Origin: Flavobacteriales bacterium
GTDB taxonomy: Bacteria > Bacteroidota > Bacteroidia > Flavobacteriales_F > PHOS-HE28
DNA length: 64,000 nt
NCBI GenBank assembly: GCA_019912395.1
Contig: JAIOIH010000055.1
Span: forward strand, 1-64,000
Direction of reading: 5' to 3'
Made by a program: the position numbers and the translations under genes. Below, piece by piece: positions 1 to 8,412 of the stretch (its first letter is position 1; each line of letters opens with the position of its first letter). The notes below the pieces were generated by a model. It saw only the letters and a list, made by a program, of their open reading frames with translations, made no database searches and had not been told where the DNA came from.

Positions 1-168
1 ATGCCCTTTGGGCGGTATCCGATGCAAGGCTGTTTCATCAACCCACCAGTACAGAGCACCGATTACGATCACCCGTACCTCCCTCCACACTCGAACTACT
101 TCGAAAACTCAACATGTCATACTAATGGCAGAAGTCGGGACATGGGCTACCACGTGGTGCTGGAATAG
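1..168 (+). CDS. 3' end of an unidentified gene (partial)
   Basis: Frame 1 is open from the left edge of the window to a TAG at 166-168, giving 55 residues. The ATG at position 1 is probably an internal Met, since the gene should begin outside the window. The C-terminus reads SRDMGYHVVLE, which resembles the end of formylglycine-generating-enzyme (SUMF1-like) domains, often ...GFRVVLE, but the usual upstream RGGSW motif is not visible. Base use looks coding. The stop codon lies inside the first copy of the tandem repeat that follows. The family assignment is a guess. What is reasonably supported is that a plus-strand reading frame enters from the left and ends here, convergent with sppA. Confidence 0.35.
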   Translation: MPFGRYPMQGCFINPPVQSTDYDHPYLPPHSNYFENSTCHTNGRSRDMGYHVVLE

Positions 169-264
169 CTCCCTCAAGGAGCTCACGAAAATAGCTCCCT
201 CAGGTCTCACGAAAATAGCTCCCTCAAGGTCTCTCGAAAATAGCTCCCTCAAGGTCTCTCGAAG
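165..264. repeat. four-copy ~25-bp tandem repeat
   Basis: The core ATAGCTCCCTCA starts at 165, 191, 215 and 240, so the period is 26, 24 and 25 bp. The second half of each unit varies around AGGTCTCTCGAAA. There are no unique spacers, so this is a direct tandem array and not CRISPR. It lies between the converging ends of the partial gene and sppA. Confidence 0.85.
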
Positions 265-276
265 AGGACCTTGAGG
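247..276 (+). terminator. hairpin at the end of the tandem array, possible terminator
   Basis: CCTCAAGGTC (247-256) and GACCTTGAGG (267-276) form a perfect 10-bp stem around a 10-nt loop. The left arm is the last repeat copy. No T-run follows on either strand, so an intrinsic terminator is possible but not typical. Its place between two convergent genes fits a termination role. Confidence 0.4.
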
Positions 277-429
277 ACCGATGGATCATAATTTCCCCCT
301 TGAACCGTAACCTTCCCGAAACCCCTGCCGTTCAACTGTCCGGGTTTGGATTTATGGGTTATGGGTGGAAGGGTCCGGCGAAAGTCGGGCCCTTCCTAAT
401 TCCAGGCCGTAGCCTGAGGCCGTGCCTCC

Positions 430-2253
430 TCAGTACACCTCGATATCGAAAGGCATGCGTGCCTGCACGCCGGTCATGGTGCGGGCCTGCCTCACCTGTT
501 CAAAGCGGTGCAGCAGTTCCACATCGGTGCCGAAGGCCTCCGTGGCGACCCATGAGCGGGCTTGCACGTTCAAGCTTTTGAGAAGTTCATGGAAGAAGTC
601 CTTCTGTTCGGGATAGCCCACCTTCCGGAATTCGCCTTTCTCCAGGCCTGCCATGCGTGCCGCTTCCGCCGTGGCGGCTTCCAGACCTCCCATCTCGTCC
701 ACCAGGCCGATCCGTTTGGCATCCGCACCGGTCCATACGCGGCCTTGGCCGATGCTGTCCACTTGTGCTACCGGGAGATTACGGCCTTGTGCCACACGTT
801 CGGTGAAGGTGGCATAGAACCGGTCGATGAAGCCCTGGATGATGCCTTTTTCCTCCGCGGTCAGCGGGCGGGTCACGGTCATCATTCCCGCGTACTTGTG
901 GGTCTGTACCCCGTCGAAGGTGAGGCCCAGCTTGTCGTTGAAGAAGCCCTTCATGTTCGGGATCATGCCGAACACACCGATGCTGCCTGTGATGGTGGTG
1001 GGTTCCGCATAGATCTTGTCCGCCGCGCAACTGATGTAGTAACCGCCGCTGGCCGCCACATCGCCCATGCTCACCACCACCGGCTTCACGGCCTTGGCCA
1101 ACGCCACTTCACGCCAGATCACATCGCTGGCCAGCCCACTGCCTCCCGGACTGTTCACACGCAGCACGATGGCCTTCACCGTGCTGTCCTTGCGCGCTTT
1201 GCGTATGGCTGCACTGAGCGTTGTGCCGCCCACTTGGCCGTCCTCCCCTTCGCCATCCACAATGTCACCTTGGGCATACACCACGGCGATCTTTGCGCGC
1301 TTCGTTGAAGTGACCTTGCCTGCGTCCTTCTCCTCCTTCACTTTCGGGACATACGCCTTGGTGTAATCGGAGAGCTCCACGAACTTGATGTCCTTGTCGG
1401 TATCCAGCCCCATGGTGCCCTTGAGGTTGGCGAGCACTTGATCGCGATAGATCAGGCTGTCCACAAGACCTTGGGTCACGGCATCCTCGGCCTTGCGTAC
1501 CAGCATTCCTTCGGCGATGGCATCCAGTTGGGCCGCATCCATGCTGCGCTGTTCGCCCACATCGGCGATGTAATTGCTCCAGATCCCGTCCAACAAGGTG
1601 CTTACTTGCAGTTTGTTCGCGGGGCTCATGTCCTTTCGGGTGAACGCCTCGCCGAAGCTCTTGAACTTGTTGTCGCTGCCGCGGATGAACTGTATGTCGA
1701 TGCCGAGCTTTTCAAAAAGCCCGGTGAAGAACATCATTTCGCTCTGCAGGCCCCGCATGTCCAGATCGCCTTGGGGGACCAGATGGACCTGATCGGCCAC
1801 GCTGGCCAGGAAGTATGTTTTCTGCGTGTAGACATCGGCGAAGGCCACCACCGGTTTGCCGCTCTCCGACTTGAAGTCCACCAGTTTGTCGCGAACCTCC
1901 TTCACGGTGGTGAACCCGGCGTCCACCACGCCCAGGTCCAGGAAGATCCCCTTGATCCGGTCATCATGCTTGGCCTTTTCAATGTTCTCCAAAATATCGT
2001 TGAGGCCCATCTTGGCGGTACCCCTGAACGGGCCGAAGTCCAAGTTCAGGCCATCCTCGCGGCCGCGGTCCACCACGGCCTGGTCCAAAGCGATGCGGAG
2101 CACGGAATTCTCGGGCACCGAAGTGGCCTTGCCCTCCAGGCTGAACGCGCTGCCGAGCGCGGCGAGAAAGCCGAAGAAGAGCATGATCAGGACCAAGCCG
2201 ATAAGCAAGGAACCCAACATGGACGCGAACATGAATTTGAGGAACTGGCGCAT
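430..2253 (-). CDS. sppA: signal peptide peptidase SppA, 67K type
   Basis: This is a 607-residue tandem-domain serine protease of the inner membrane that degrades cleaved signal peptides. The N-terminus (MRQFLKFMFASMLGSLL) is one transmembrane anchor at about residues 10-36. The first S49 domain contains the general-base lysine, K198 in DNKFKSFGEAF. The second holds the nucleophile S402 in VAASGGYYIS, preceded by RVNSPGGS. Both match the Lys/Ser dyad known from E. coli SppA. The ATG at 2253 is preferred over upstream in-frame codons because it starts the hydrophobic anchor. A perfect TAAATTTG box lies 24 nt upstream. Confidence 0.93.
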   Translation of the reverse strand: MRQFLKFMFASMLGSLLIGLVLIMLFFGFLAALGSAFSLEGKATSVPENSVLRIALDQAVVDRGREDGLNLDFGPFRGTAKMGLNDILENIEKAKHDDRIKGIFLDLGVVDAGFTTVKEVRDKLVDFKSESGKPVVAFADVYTQKTYFLASVADQVHLVPQGDLDMRGLQSEMMFFTGLFEKLGIDIQFIRGSDNKFKSFGEAFTRKDMSPANKLQVSTLLDGIWSNYIADVGEQRSMDAAQLDAIAEGMLVRKAEDAVTQGLVDSLIYRDQVLANLKGTMGLDTDKDIKFVELSDYTKAYVPKVKEEKDAGKVTSTKRAKIAVVYAQGDIVDGEGEDGQVGGTTLSAAIRKARKDSTVKAIVLRVNSPGGSGLASDVIWREVALAKAVKPVVVSMGDVAASGGYYISCAADKIYAEPTTITGSIGVFGMIPNMKGFFNDKLGLTFDGVQTHKYAGMMTVTRPLTAEEKGIIQGFIDRFYATFTERVAQGRNLPVAQVDSIGQGRVWTGADAKRIGLVDEMGGLEAATAEAARMAGLEKGEFRKVGYPEQKDFFHELLKSLNVQARSWVATEAFGTDVELLHRFEQVRQARTMTGVQARMPFDIEVY

Positions 2254-2276
2254 GGGATCAAGTTTTAGTACTGGAC

Positions 2277-2284
2277 CAAATTTA
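2277..2284 (-). promoter_or_regulatory. Bacteroidetes -7 box of sppA
   Basis: On the minus strand this reads TAAATTTG, an exact match to the Bacteroidetes TAnnTTTG consensus, 24 nt before the sppA start. No TTG was found at the ideal -33 distance, so the call rests on the -7 element alone. Confidence 0.5.
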
Positions 2285-2356
2285 GCTGTGGGTACTGCTC
2301 CGCGTTCGGCGATCACATGGGCGGTGGTGGTCGGGGGTGAGCGGAGGTTGGTTCCG

Positions 2357-2437
2357 AGTCGTTAGTCCGGAGTCCTGAGTCTGGAGTCCTGAGTCTGGGG
2401 TCGTGAGTCCGAGTTCACCAATCACCAGCCACCAATC
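2357..2437. repeat. heptanucleotide tandem repeats (AGTCNNN and ACCANNC)
   Basis: Eight consecutive 7-bp units occupy 2357-2412: AGTCGTT, AGTCCGG, AGTCCTG, AGTCTGG, AGTCCTG, AGTCTGG, GGTCGTG, AGTCCGA. A second short run follows at 2417-2437 with ACCAATC, ACCAGCC, ACCAATC. The array lies in the gap between the metallophosphoesterase stop and the sppA promoter. It resembles the short tandemly repeated repetitive (STRR) heptamers known from cyanobacteria. Confidence 0.85.
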
Positions 2438-2443
2438 ACTCTT

Positions 2444-2463
2444 CTCCACGCCTCTGCGTCCCC
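2444..2463. repeat. dispersed CTCTGTGCCTCTGTGG-like word, copy 1
   Basis: CTCCACGCCTCTGCGTCCCC is a degenerate copy of a word that recurs in other gene gaps near 7403, 7487, 25325 and 57088. This copy ends at the stop codon of the metallophosphoesterase gene. Confidence 0.45.
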
Positions 2464-3711
2464 TTACGCACACTCCAACGTCAAGACCGTGATCTCGGGA
2501 GGCATGCCCACCCGGCCCGGGAAACCGATGAATCCAAAGCCGCGGTTCACATAGAGCTGTAACCCTTCCTTCTCGTACAGCCCCGCCCATTGCTCATAGA
2601 TCCATTGCGCAGGGCTGTAGGTGTGCCCATTGACGGTGATACCGAATTGCGCACCGTGCGTGTGCCCGGCCAGCATCAGGTCGATGCCTGTGGCGCGGAC
2701 CTCGGCGTCCCAATGGGTGGGGTCATGGCTCATTAGCAGGCGGAACTGTGAAGGGTCCGTTCCGGCGATGGCCTTTGCGAGGTTTCCGTATTGCTGGAAA
2801 CGGGTCCCCCAGTTCTGCACGCCGATCAATGAGAACTGCTCGCCATCCTTTGCAATGGGCACATGTTCATCCATCAAAAGCCGAAACCCCATGGTGTTGT
2901 GGTGTGCGATCAGGCGGTCGAAGTTGTCGCGCTTCGCTTCGGCACTTTCCCATCTGGAATAGTCCCCATAATCGTGGTTGCCGAGGATGGAAAACTTGCC
3001 CAGGGTGGCCTGAAGTCCGGCGATCGCATCCAGCCACGGATCCACCTCATCCGCGAAGTTGTTCACCAGGTCACCGGTGAAGAGGATCAGGTCGGGCTTC
3101 TGCGCGTTGATCAGGTTGATGCCGTGCCGCACCATTTCGGTGCTGTTGCCGAAGCTGCCGAGGTGCATGTCGCTGATCTGCACGATGCGCAATCCATCGA
3201 AGGCCTTGGGCAGGTTACGGGCCTTCAAGGCCACCCGTGCCACATTGAAATGCCGCCAGCCACGCGTGAGGCCATAAAGCACGCCGGTGAAAGGGATGGC
3301 GGCCAAGGCCAGCCCGATCTGCGATATGAAGCGGATACGACCGTGGTCAGCACCGGACGGCGTGCCGGGAGCCAGCTTGTCCCAGCCTCGTCTCAATAGT
3401 TCCACCAGGTCCTCCAGCCCATGGAAGAGCACGATGATCACCTTGGGCAAGAGCAGGAGAAAGAAGATGCCGATGACGGTATACATGAACGCGCGGTTCT
3501 GCGAGGCATGCAGCTCGTTCATGCGGGACGCACCGAAAACGATCATCACCAGCACGGCAATGCTCGCGGTCCAATAGAGGATGCGCAGTACGCGCCGAAA
3601 GCCGATGGCCGCACCGCTCAAGGCGGTACTGATGCCACGCCACGCGTAGAAGTCGATCAGCAGCAATACGAGCAGGAAGAGGATGAGACGGAACAGGGCG
3701 GTAGAGGACAT
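2464..3711 (-). CDS. membrane-anchored metallophosphoesterase, YkuE-like
   Basis: The protein has 415 residues. The first ~155 residues hold about four hydrophobic helices (near 6-25, 44-62, 75-96 and 130-150). A calcineurin-like phosphoesterase domain follows. Its metal-binding motifs are all present: ISDMHLG (DxH), FTGDLVNN (GDxx), LGNHDYG (GNHD/E) and AGHTHGAQFG (GHxH). This architecture matches the YkuE/YaeI group of two-metal phosphodiesterases, some of which act on UDP-diacylglucosamine or other membrane substrates; the substrate here is unknown. A CACCTTTG sequence (7 of 8 to TAnnTTTG) lies just upstream at 3717-3724. The downstream gap before sppA carries heptamer repeats, so the two genes probably have separate promoters. 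Confidence 0.88.
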   Translation of the reverse strand: MSSTALFRLILFLLVLLLIDFYAWRGISTALSGAAIGFRRVLRILYWTASIAVLVMIVFGASRMNELHASQNRAFMYTVIGIFFLLLLPKVIIVLFHGLEDLVELLRRGWDKLAPGTPSGADHGRIRFISQIGLALAAIPFTGVLYGLTRGWRHFNVARVALKARNLPKAFDGLRIVQISDMHLGSFGNSTEMVRHGINLINAQKPDLILFTGDLVNNFADEVDPWLDAIAGLQATLGKFSILGNHDYGDYSRWESAEAKRDNFDRLIAHHNTMGFRLLMDEHVPIAKDGEQFSLIGVQNWGTRFQQYGNLAKAIAGTDPSQFRLLMSHDPTHWDAEVRATGIDLMLAGHTHGAQFGITVNGHTYSPAQWIYEQWAGLYEKEGLQLYVNRGFGFIGFPGRVGMPPEITVLTLECA

Positions 3712-3727
3712 GGGGGCAAAGGTGGGT

Positions 3728-5011
3728 TCAAGTGAAAGGACCGTATACGAACCTCAGGAACATTTCCCAATCCCATTCAGACCCGAACCAGCAGACCGCG
3801 CACGAGAATGTCAGTTTCAAGGTATAGATGCAGCATATCAGCACGACCGCAGCAATCACTTTTCGGCTCTTCATGGAAGCGTTCAACAAACTTGCCAAGG
3901 GGAAAGCGAAAAGCGCGCCGTATTCAGCAAAGTTCCTGGAACCAAATCCGCAACCAAAGGCCCAAGTGAACCAAGATGCACTCAGATAGCTGACAAGAAT
4001 GAAAGCGAGCCACGATGCGGCGTTCGATACACGCATGGATTTTCTATAAAATAGGCCCATCACAAGTATCACGAGAACAAGAGGGCTATATAGGAAAAGT
4101 CCATTTTCAGGAGCAAACCAAAAAGGAATAAGCCGAGGGGCCAAGAAATGATCGAATCCTTCTTGTCCGTAAGACCATTTGAGCGGTGTGCCGAATGCGT
4201 ATTGCCAATAGGCCATTTGGGGGACGCACATAATGAAGGCGGCTACCAAGAAAGGAATTAGGAAACGAGCTTCGAACAACTTCTTGTATCGTGCAAGGAC
4301 ATCGGCCGATGATGAAGCTGAAACGGCAAATGCGATCGGAAGGAAAAGGATGTTGGTAGGCCTCGTCACCACGATGAGACCGGCCAGCACGCCCAGTATC
4401 AGGCTCCTTCTAATGCTCCATCCGATCCGTACGAGTCTCTCATATGCGAAAATGAAGGCGGCGAAGAGAAAAAAGGAGTAGACATGGCTCATGCCGGGAT
4501 TCCCGATCAAGTAGAACAGCAGATTTGTCCCGGTAAGGATGGCAAGAACAGAAGCAAGGGCGATGTTGTTCGTGGTCCGTTCCTTCAATACAAGGAAGAG
4601 GAGCAATAGCCCCAGTACGCCATAGAACGATGCTGCGACACCCACCATCGCATGGTCGACCAAGGTAAAGCCGGGGCCATTCGGGTCCTCTTCGGAACGG
4701 ATCAATTTTCCAATTAGGTAGAATGGTACTCTGAGAATCGCTACACCGCAGGGGTATTTCGTAATTACCTTACCCGGTATGCTATCGAGGTGGAAGCCAT
4801 TACCTGTGCGTTCGTCAATGCCTATTGGGAATGCCTTCGCGTCAAAATGATAATCGAACGCGGCTGGCAGGTACACATGGTAACCAGCCCGGTCCGCCCA
4901 GATCTCACTGTGGTAATTGAACTTTGCAAAGTGGCTATGCCAATTGAGTGACAGGAAGATGCACAACCCGAAGAGCAGGGTCGCCCCGATAGCGTGACTT
5001 CGCTTGATCAT
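3728..5011 (-). CDS. polytopic membrane protein, possibly GT-C-type glycosyltransferase
   Basis: This 427-residue protein has roughly 9-10 predicted membrane helices. The first is residues 9-24, followed by a long loop that contains WADRAGYHVYLPA and IPGKVITKYPCG. A large first extracytoplasmic loop with acidic residues followed by many helices is the layout of GT-C enzymes, which use polyprenyl-phosphate sugars. No specific family is recognised. The codons are visibly richer in A/T than in the flanking genes. It is 17 bp from the metallophosphoesterase gene, so co-transcription is possible. Function remains unassigned. Confidence 0.6.
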   Translation of the reverse strand: MIKRSHAIGATLLFGLCIFLSLNWHSHFAKFNYHSEIWADRAGYHVYLPAAFDYHFDAKAFPIGIDERTGNGFHLDSIPGKVITKYPCGVAILRVPFYLIGKLIRSEEDPNGPGFTLVDHAMVGVAASFYGVLGLLLLFLVLKERTTNNIALASVLAILTGTNLLFYLIGNPGMSHVYSFFLFAAFIFAYERLVRIGWSIRRSLILGVLAGLIVVTRPTNILFLPIAFAVSASSSADVLARYKKLFEARFLIPFLVAAFIMCVPQMAYWQYAFGTPLKWSYGQEGFDHFLAPRLIPFWFAPENGLFLYSPLVLVILVMGLFYRKSMRVSNAASWLAFILVSYLSASWFTWAFGCGFGSRNFAEYGALFAFPLASLLNASMKSRKVIAAVVLICCIYTLKLTFSCAVCWFGSEWDWEMFLRFVYGPFT

Positions 5012-5191
5012 TTGATGGATCTGCGGTGCTCGATTCGTTGGACGGTGGGAAACGGGTTAGCAGCGTGAAATGGTTGAATTGGTATGTTCGCAAAGATGAA
5101 GCATGCGTGCGACCTGGTCCAATTCCGCTCAGTACTGTTGTGCGATCCCGGATCGCAAGGTTATATCTGTGCTTCGCGGTACATTCGTGCA

Positions 5192-6664
5192 ATGGTAGCA
5201 AAGCCGCTGATAACGCTCTGTGTTGCCTTACTGTTGAATTGTGTGGCGGCCCTTGGTCAAACGAGCTGGCAATCCACATATGGGGGATACTCCACCGACG
5301 AAGCCAATTCCGTGCTGGTCAATGCCAACGGGGAATACCTGGTCGTTGGATCTACAGGAAGCTTCGGTGCCGGAAATGGGGATATTTATGTTCTGTTGTT
5401 GGATACAACGGGAGCAAAGCTGTGGTCCACCACTTTGGGTGGCGTTGGTGTGGAGCAAGGAAGGAAGGCGTTGCAAACCGCTGATGGCGGATATGTCATT
5501 GCTGGTATCACCAACAGCTTTGGCAATGGTGGTTATGACGGATACGTTGCAAAGATCAACGACCTTGGAGAATTGGTTTGGGAGCACAGCTACGGTGGTT
5601 CGGGTTGGGATTTTTTCTATTCGATCAGTTCTAGCCCGGATGGTGGGTTTATTGCTGCCGGGCAGACGTTCAGTAGTGGAAATGGAGGAGGGGACGCATG
5701 GGTCGTGAAGTTGGATGCTTCAGGCAATTCGCAATGGGAGCGTACCTATGGAGGAGATGGGGACGATCTTGCTCGGTGCATCATTGGGACGACTGATGGA
5801 GGATACATGATAGCAGGTGGCTTTTCGGCGGCTACAAGCCAGAATGCTTGGCTGGTGAAACTTGACCATGCGGGCGAGGATGTGTGGGCTGTTCAGGTAG
5901 GCGGGGATAGTTTGGATTATGCGAATTCAGTTATTCAGACAGCTGATGGGGGATATGTGGCAGTGGGATTTACAAGGAGCTATAGTTCATCGCCTGAGGC
6001 CTTGCAGTTCAAATTGGATAGTACAGGTGATGAGCAATGGGTACAGCATTGGCTGCAAGGATCAGGTGAAGAGTATTATGATCAAATTGAATTGGCCAAT
6101 GGAAGGTTGGTGGCAGTTGGGTCCGTTGACGGTTTGGGTAGCGGAGGCAAGGATATTTATATCCTGTTCACCGAATCCAATGGAGTTTTTATTTCGGGGG
6201 TAACCAATGGAGGAGACCAAGGTGATGGGGATGAAAGTGCCTCTGCGATTGCTCGTACAATAGATGGAGGATTTGTATTGTGCGGGTACTCTGAGAGCTT
6301 TGGCTATGGTGTACGTGATGTTTATGTGGTCAAGACCGATTCTGTCGGTCTAACTGTTTCCACGGAAGTCCAGAGCTACTTCGATCCACTCGCAACACTG
6401 GAGATATCCAATGGCGATCAAGCAATGGTATGGCCAACGCTGATCTCAACAGGTGAAGTAATGAAAATCCGTCGCAGTACGCCCGGTGCTTTCTCCACCG
6501 CGCGCATCACCGACATGCGAGGGACGATCCTCGCCGTCATTCCGATCTCTTCCGGAGCGGAGGCAGCCTTCAGGGTTCCGGACCTTGCCCCGGGCCCCTA
6601 TCTGATCACGGTACTGCAGAATGGCGAAATCCCCATTACTGCAAAGTTTCTCATCGTCAATTAG
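5192..6664 (+). CDS. secreted repeat protein with T9SS C-terminal sorting domain
   Basis: The chosen ATG begins a 490-residue protein with a clear signal peptide (MVAKPLITLCVALLLNCVAALGQ). Several ~50-residue repeats follow, each with a core like ADGGYVIAG...GDGYVAKIN...G..W...YGG, which suggests a beta-propeller built from blades common in Bacteroidetes surface proteins. The last ~85 residues carry a type A T9SS sorting domain (TARITDMRGTILAVIPI ... LAPGPYLITVLQNGE ... KFLIVN). The product is expected to cross the outer membrane through the T9SS and be released or anchored there. Its ligand is unknown. Upstream in-frame ATGs at 5084 and 5096 would place unrelated sequence before the signal peptide. 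Base composition is lower in GC than its surroundings. Confidence 0.82.
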   Translation: MVAKPLITLCVALLLNCVAALGQTSWQSTYGGYSTDEANSVLVNANGEYLVVGSTGSFGAGNGDIYVLLLDTTGAKLWSTTLGGVGVEQGRKALQTADGGYVIAGITNSFGNGGYDGYVAKINDLGELVWEHSYGGSGWDFFYSISSSPDGGFIAAGQTFSSGNGGGDAWVVKLDASGNSQWERTYGGDGDDLARCIIGTTDGGYMIAGGFSAATSQNAWLVKLDHAGEDVWAVQVGGDSLDYANSVIQTADGGYVAVGFTRSYSSSPEALQFKLDSTGDEQWVQHWLQGSGEEYYDQIELANGRLVAVGSVDGLGSGGKDIYILFTESNGVFISGVTNGGDQGDGDESASAIARTIDGGFVLCGYSESFGYGVRDVYVVKTDSVGLTVSTEVQSYFDPLATLEISNGDQAMVWPTLISTGEVMKIRRSTPGAFSTARITDMRGTILAVIPISSGAEAAFRVPDLAPGPYLITVLQNGEIPITAKFLIVN

Positions 6665-6677
6665 AACCCGCCCTCCC

Positions 6678-7388
6678 ATGTCCCTTGAAGCCTCCATCGT
6701 AAAGGGACTCCTCGGGCTCCATGTGGTGGCTGGCGGGATCGCCCTGGTGGTGGCCCCCATGGCCATGGTGGCGCAGAAGGGAGGGAATTGGCATCGGCGT
6801 TGGGGCAAGATCTTCTTCTATGGCATGATCGCGGTGTGTACCACGGCGATCACCTTGGGCATTCTGCACCCGGCCAGATTCTGGCTTGCCCTGGTCGCGG
6901 TGTTCAGTTTCCACTTGGTCGCATCCGGTTACCGGAGCCTATACCTGAAGAAGATGCACCGGGGCCTGCGTCCCACGAGGATCGACCTGGCCCTGCACGG
7001 CATAGCGGGAGTGGTGAACGTGGGCTTGTTGATCTGGGGGTTGGCACACCTGATCCTCGGAAGCATCAACACGCAGGCCGTGCTGTTCACGGTATTCGGG
7101 CTCATCGGCACCATCATGGTGCTCAATGGCGTCCTCAAATTCTACCGGAGGCGGCATGATAAGCGCGAATGGCTTTATGGCCATATCGGTGGCTTTCTCG
7201 GTGGGTACATCGCCACGGTATCGGCCTTCAGTGCCGTGAACCTCACCATGATCCAACCCGTGTGGTTGCAATGGCTCTGGCCCACCATTGTCGGTGTACC
7301 GCTGATCTTTTACTGGATCTGGTGGTTGAAGGGGCGCTTCGCGAAGGGTGAGCGGCTGCGGAACTTCGCGGATGTGCGGATCAAGTGA
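6678..7388 (+). CDS. DUF2306-like multi-pass membrane protein
   Basis: The 236-residue product has about seven hydrophobic segments. The N-terminal GLHVVAGGIALVVAP followed by GGNWHRRWGKIFFYGM is typical of the DUF2306 group, with histidines in the first helix and a conserved H-R-x-x-G stretch. Related proteins are predicted haem-handling or redox membrane proteins, but no function has been shown. The start at 6678 lies 13 bp after the previous stop and begins at the first hydrophobic segment; the upstream in-frame ATG at 6621 would overlap the preceding gene. It may be read through from the T9SS protein gene. Confidence 0.65.
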   Translation: MSLEASIVKGLLGLHVVAGGIALVVAPMAMVAQKGGNWHRRWGKIFFYGMIAVCTTAITLGILHPARFWLALVAVFSFHLVASGYRSLYLKKMHRGLRPTRIDLALHGIAGVVNVGLLIWGLAHLILGSINTQAVLFTVFGLIGTIMVLNGVLKFYRRRHDKREWLYGHIGGFLGGYIATVSAFSAVNLTMIQPVWLQWLWPTIVGVPLIFYWIWWLKGRFAKGERLRNFADVRIK

Positions 7389-7402
7389 AGGTTTATTTCA
7401 CA

Positions 7403-7425
7403 ACGGAGGCACAGAGACACAGAGG
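7403..7425. repeat. dispersed word, inverted copy
   Basis: ACGGAGGCACAGAGACACAG (7403-7422), followed by AGG, is the reverse-complement form of the CTCTGTGCCTCTGTGG-like word. It faces a second, direct-orientation copy about 62 bp downstream, so the two frame most of the gap between the DUF2306-like gene and the deacetylase gene. Confidence 0.5.
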
Positions 7426-7486
7426 TATTGCCGGAGGTGGCGGCTGTGTTGACCAACACCTCAATTGCGACCCACGGACTCAAGAC

Positions 7487-7525
7487 TCCCTGCGTTTCCC
7501 GGTGTCCCTGTACCTCGGTGGTGAA
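7487..7525. repeat. dispersed word, direct copy
   Basis: The stretch contains CTCCCTGCGTTTCC followed by GGTGTCCCTGTACCTCGGTG, a degenerate direct copy of the word. Together with 7403-7425 it makes an inverted pair in the leader of the polysaccharide operon. Confidence 0.45.
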
Positions 7526-7538
7526 CCGACTTCAACAC

Positions 7539-7546
7539 TTACTTTG
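7539..7546 (+). promoter_or_regulatory. possible -7 box of the polysaccharide operon
   Basis: TTACTTTG matches TAnnTTTG at seven of eight positions and ends 8 nt before the ATG at 7555. If used, the transcript would begin almost at the start codon. No good -33 element is visible. Confidence 0.35.
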
Positions 7547-7554
7547 TAGCCTGC

Positions 7555-8412
7555 ATGCACAAGTCCGTATTCTCAGTCGATGTGGAAGAGTGGTTCCACA
7601 TTCTCGACGTGCCTTCAACACCCGCTATGGCGGAATGGCCTGCACTGCCCTCACGGGTGGAGACGAGCTTCCGTTCCATGCTGGAGGTTTTTTCCGAAAA
7701 GAAGGTGCGCACCACCTTGTTCTTTCTGGCCTGGGTGGTGGAGCGCTATCCGCATTTGGTGCGCGAAGCAGTGGAAGGCGGGCACGAGATCGCATCGCAC
7801 GGCTATGCCCACGAGCTGGTCTACCGGCAGGACCGCGCCACCTTCTCAGCGGACATCACCAAGGCGAAGGACATCATTGAACAGGCGGCAGGAGTGGCGG
7901 TGAAAGGGTATCGTGCGCCCGGCTTTTCCGTCACCAGCGAAACGCCGTGGTTCTTCGATGCCGTGGCCGAAGCAGGATACGCCTACGATAGTTCCGTGTT
8001 TCCCGGTGAACGTGGCCATGGGGGACTGCCCGGTGCCTTGGCCGTACCGCATGTGGTTCCCACAGCGTCTGGTGATCTGGTGGAATTCCCTGTTTCATTG
8101 TCTTCCATGCTCGGGCGGCCGATGTACTTTTTCGGAGGTGGTTACCTGCGTTTCTTCCCGTACAGCCTCATGCTTTCCAAGGCGAAGGATGTGTTGAAGG
8201 AAGGGCGTCCGGTGGTGTTCTATCTGCATCCACGAGAGGTGGACCCGGAACATCCGCGATTGCCGATGAGCGCGAAGCGCAATTTCATGACCTATCACAA
8301 CCTGCGGAGCACCATGCCCAAGATGCGCAGGCTCTTCGACGACCTGCCGATGACCACTTTTGGAGAGCTGATGGAAAAGGGGAGTGGTGCATTCCCGAAG
8401 GCTGGCCGATGA
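7555..8412 (+). CDS. polysaccharide deacetylase, NodB fold with DUF3473
   Basis: The 285-residue protein begins SVDVEEWFHILD, the N-terminal aspartate motif of the XrtA/PEP-CTERM-type deacetylases. The metal-binding SHGYAHE (SHxxxH) motif and RAPGFS follow, then a C-terminal DUF3473 region (FYLHPREVDPEHPR). Enzymes of this type remove N-acetyl groups from sugars of an exopolysaccharide precursor. There is no signal peptide, so a cytoplasmic role on a precursor is likely. It is the first gene of a tightly packed operon and overlaps the next start by 4 bp (ATGA), which suggests translational coupling to the glycosyltransferases. Confidence 0.9.
   Translation: MHKSVFSVDVEEWFHILDVPSTPAMAEWPALPSRVETSFRSMLEVFSEKKVRTTLFFLAWVVERYPHLVREAVEGGHEIASHGYAHELVYRQDRATFSADITKAKDIIEQAAGVAVKGYRAPGFSVTSETPWFFDAVAEAGYAYDSSVFPGERGHGGLPGALAVPHVVPTASGDLVEFPVSLSSMLGRPMYFFGGGYLRFFPYSLMLSKAKDVLKEGRPVVFYLHPREVDPEHPRLPMSAKRNFMTYHNLRSTMPKMRRLFDDLPMTTFGELMEKGSGAFPKAGR

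Noticed and set aside
165-264. Possible CRISPR array
   Set aside because: Units follow directly with no unique spacers, and no cas gene is in the window.
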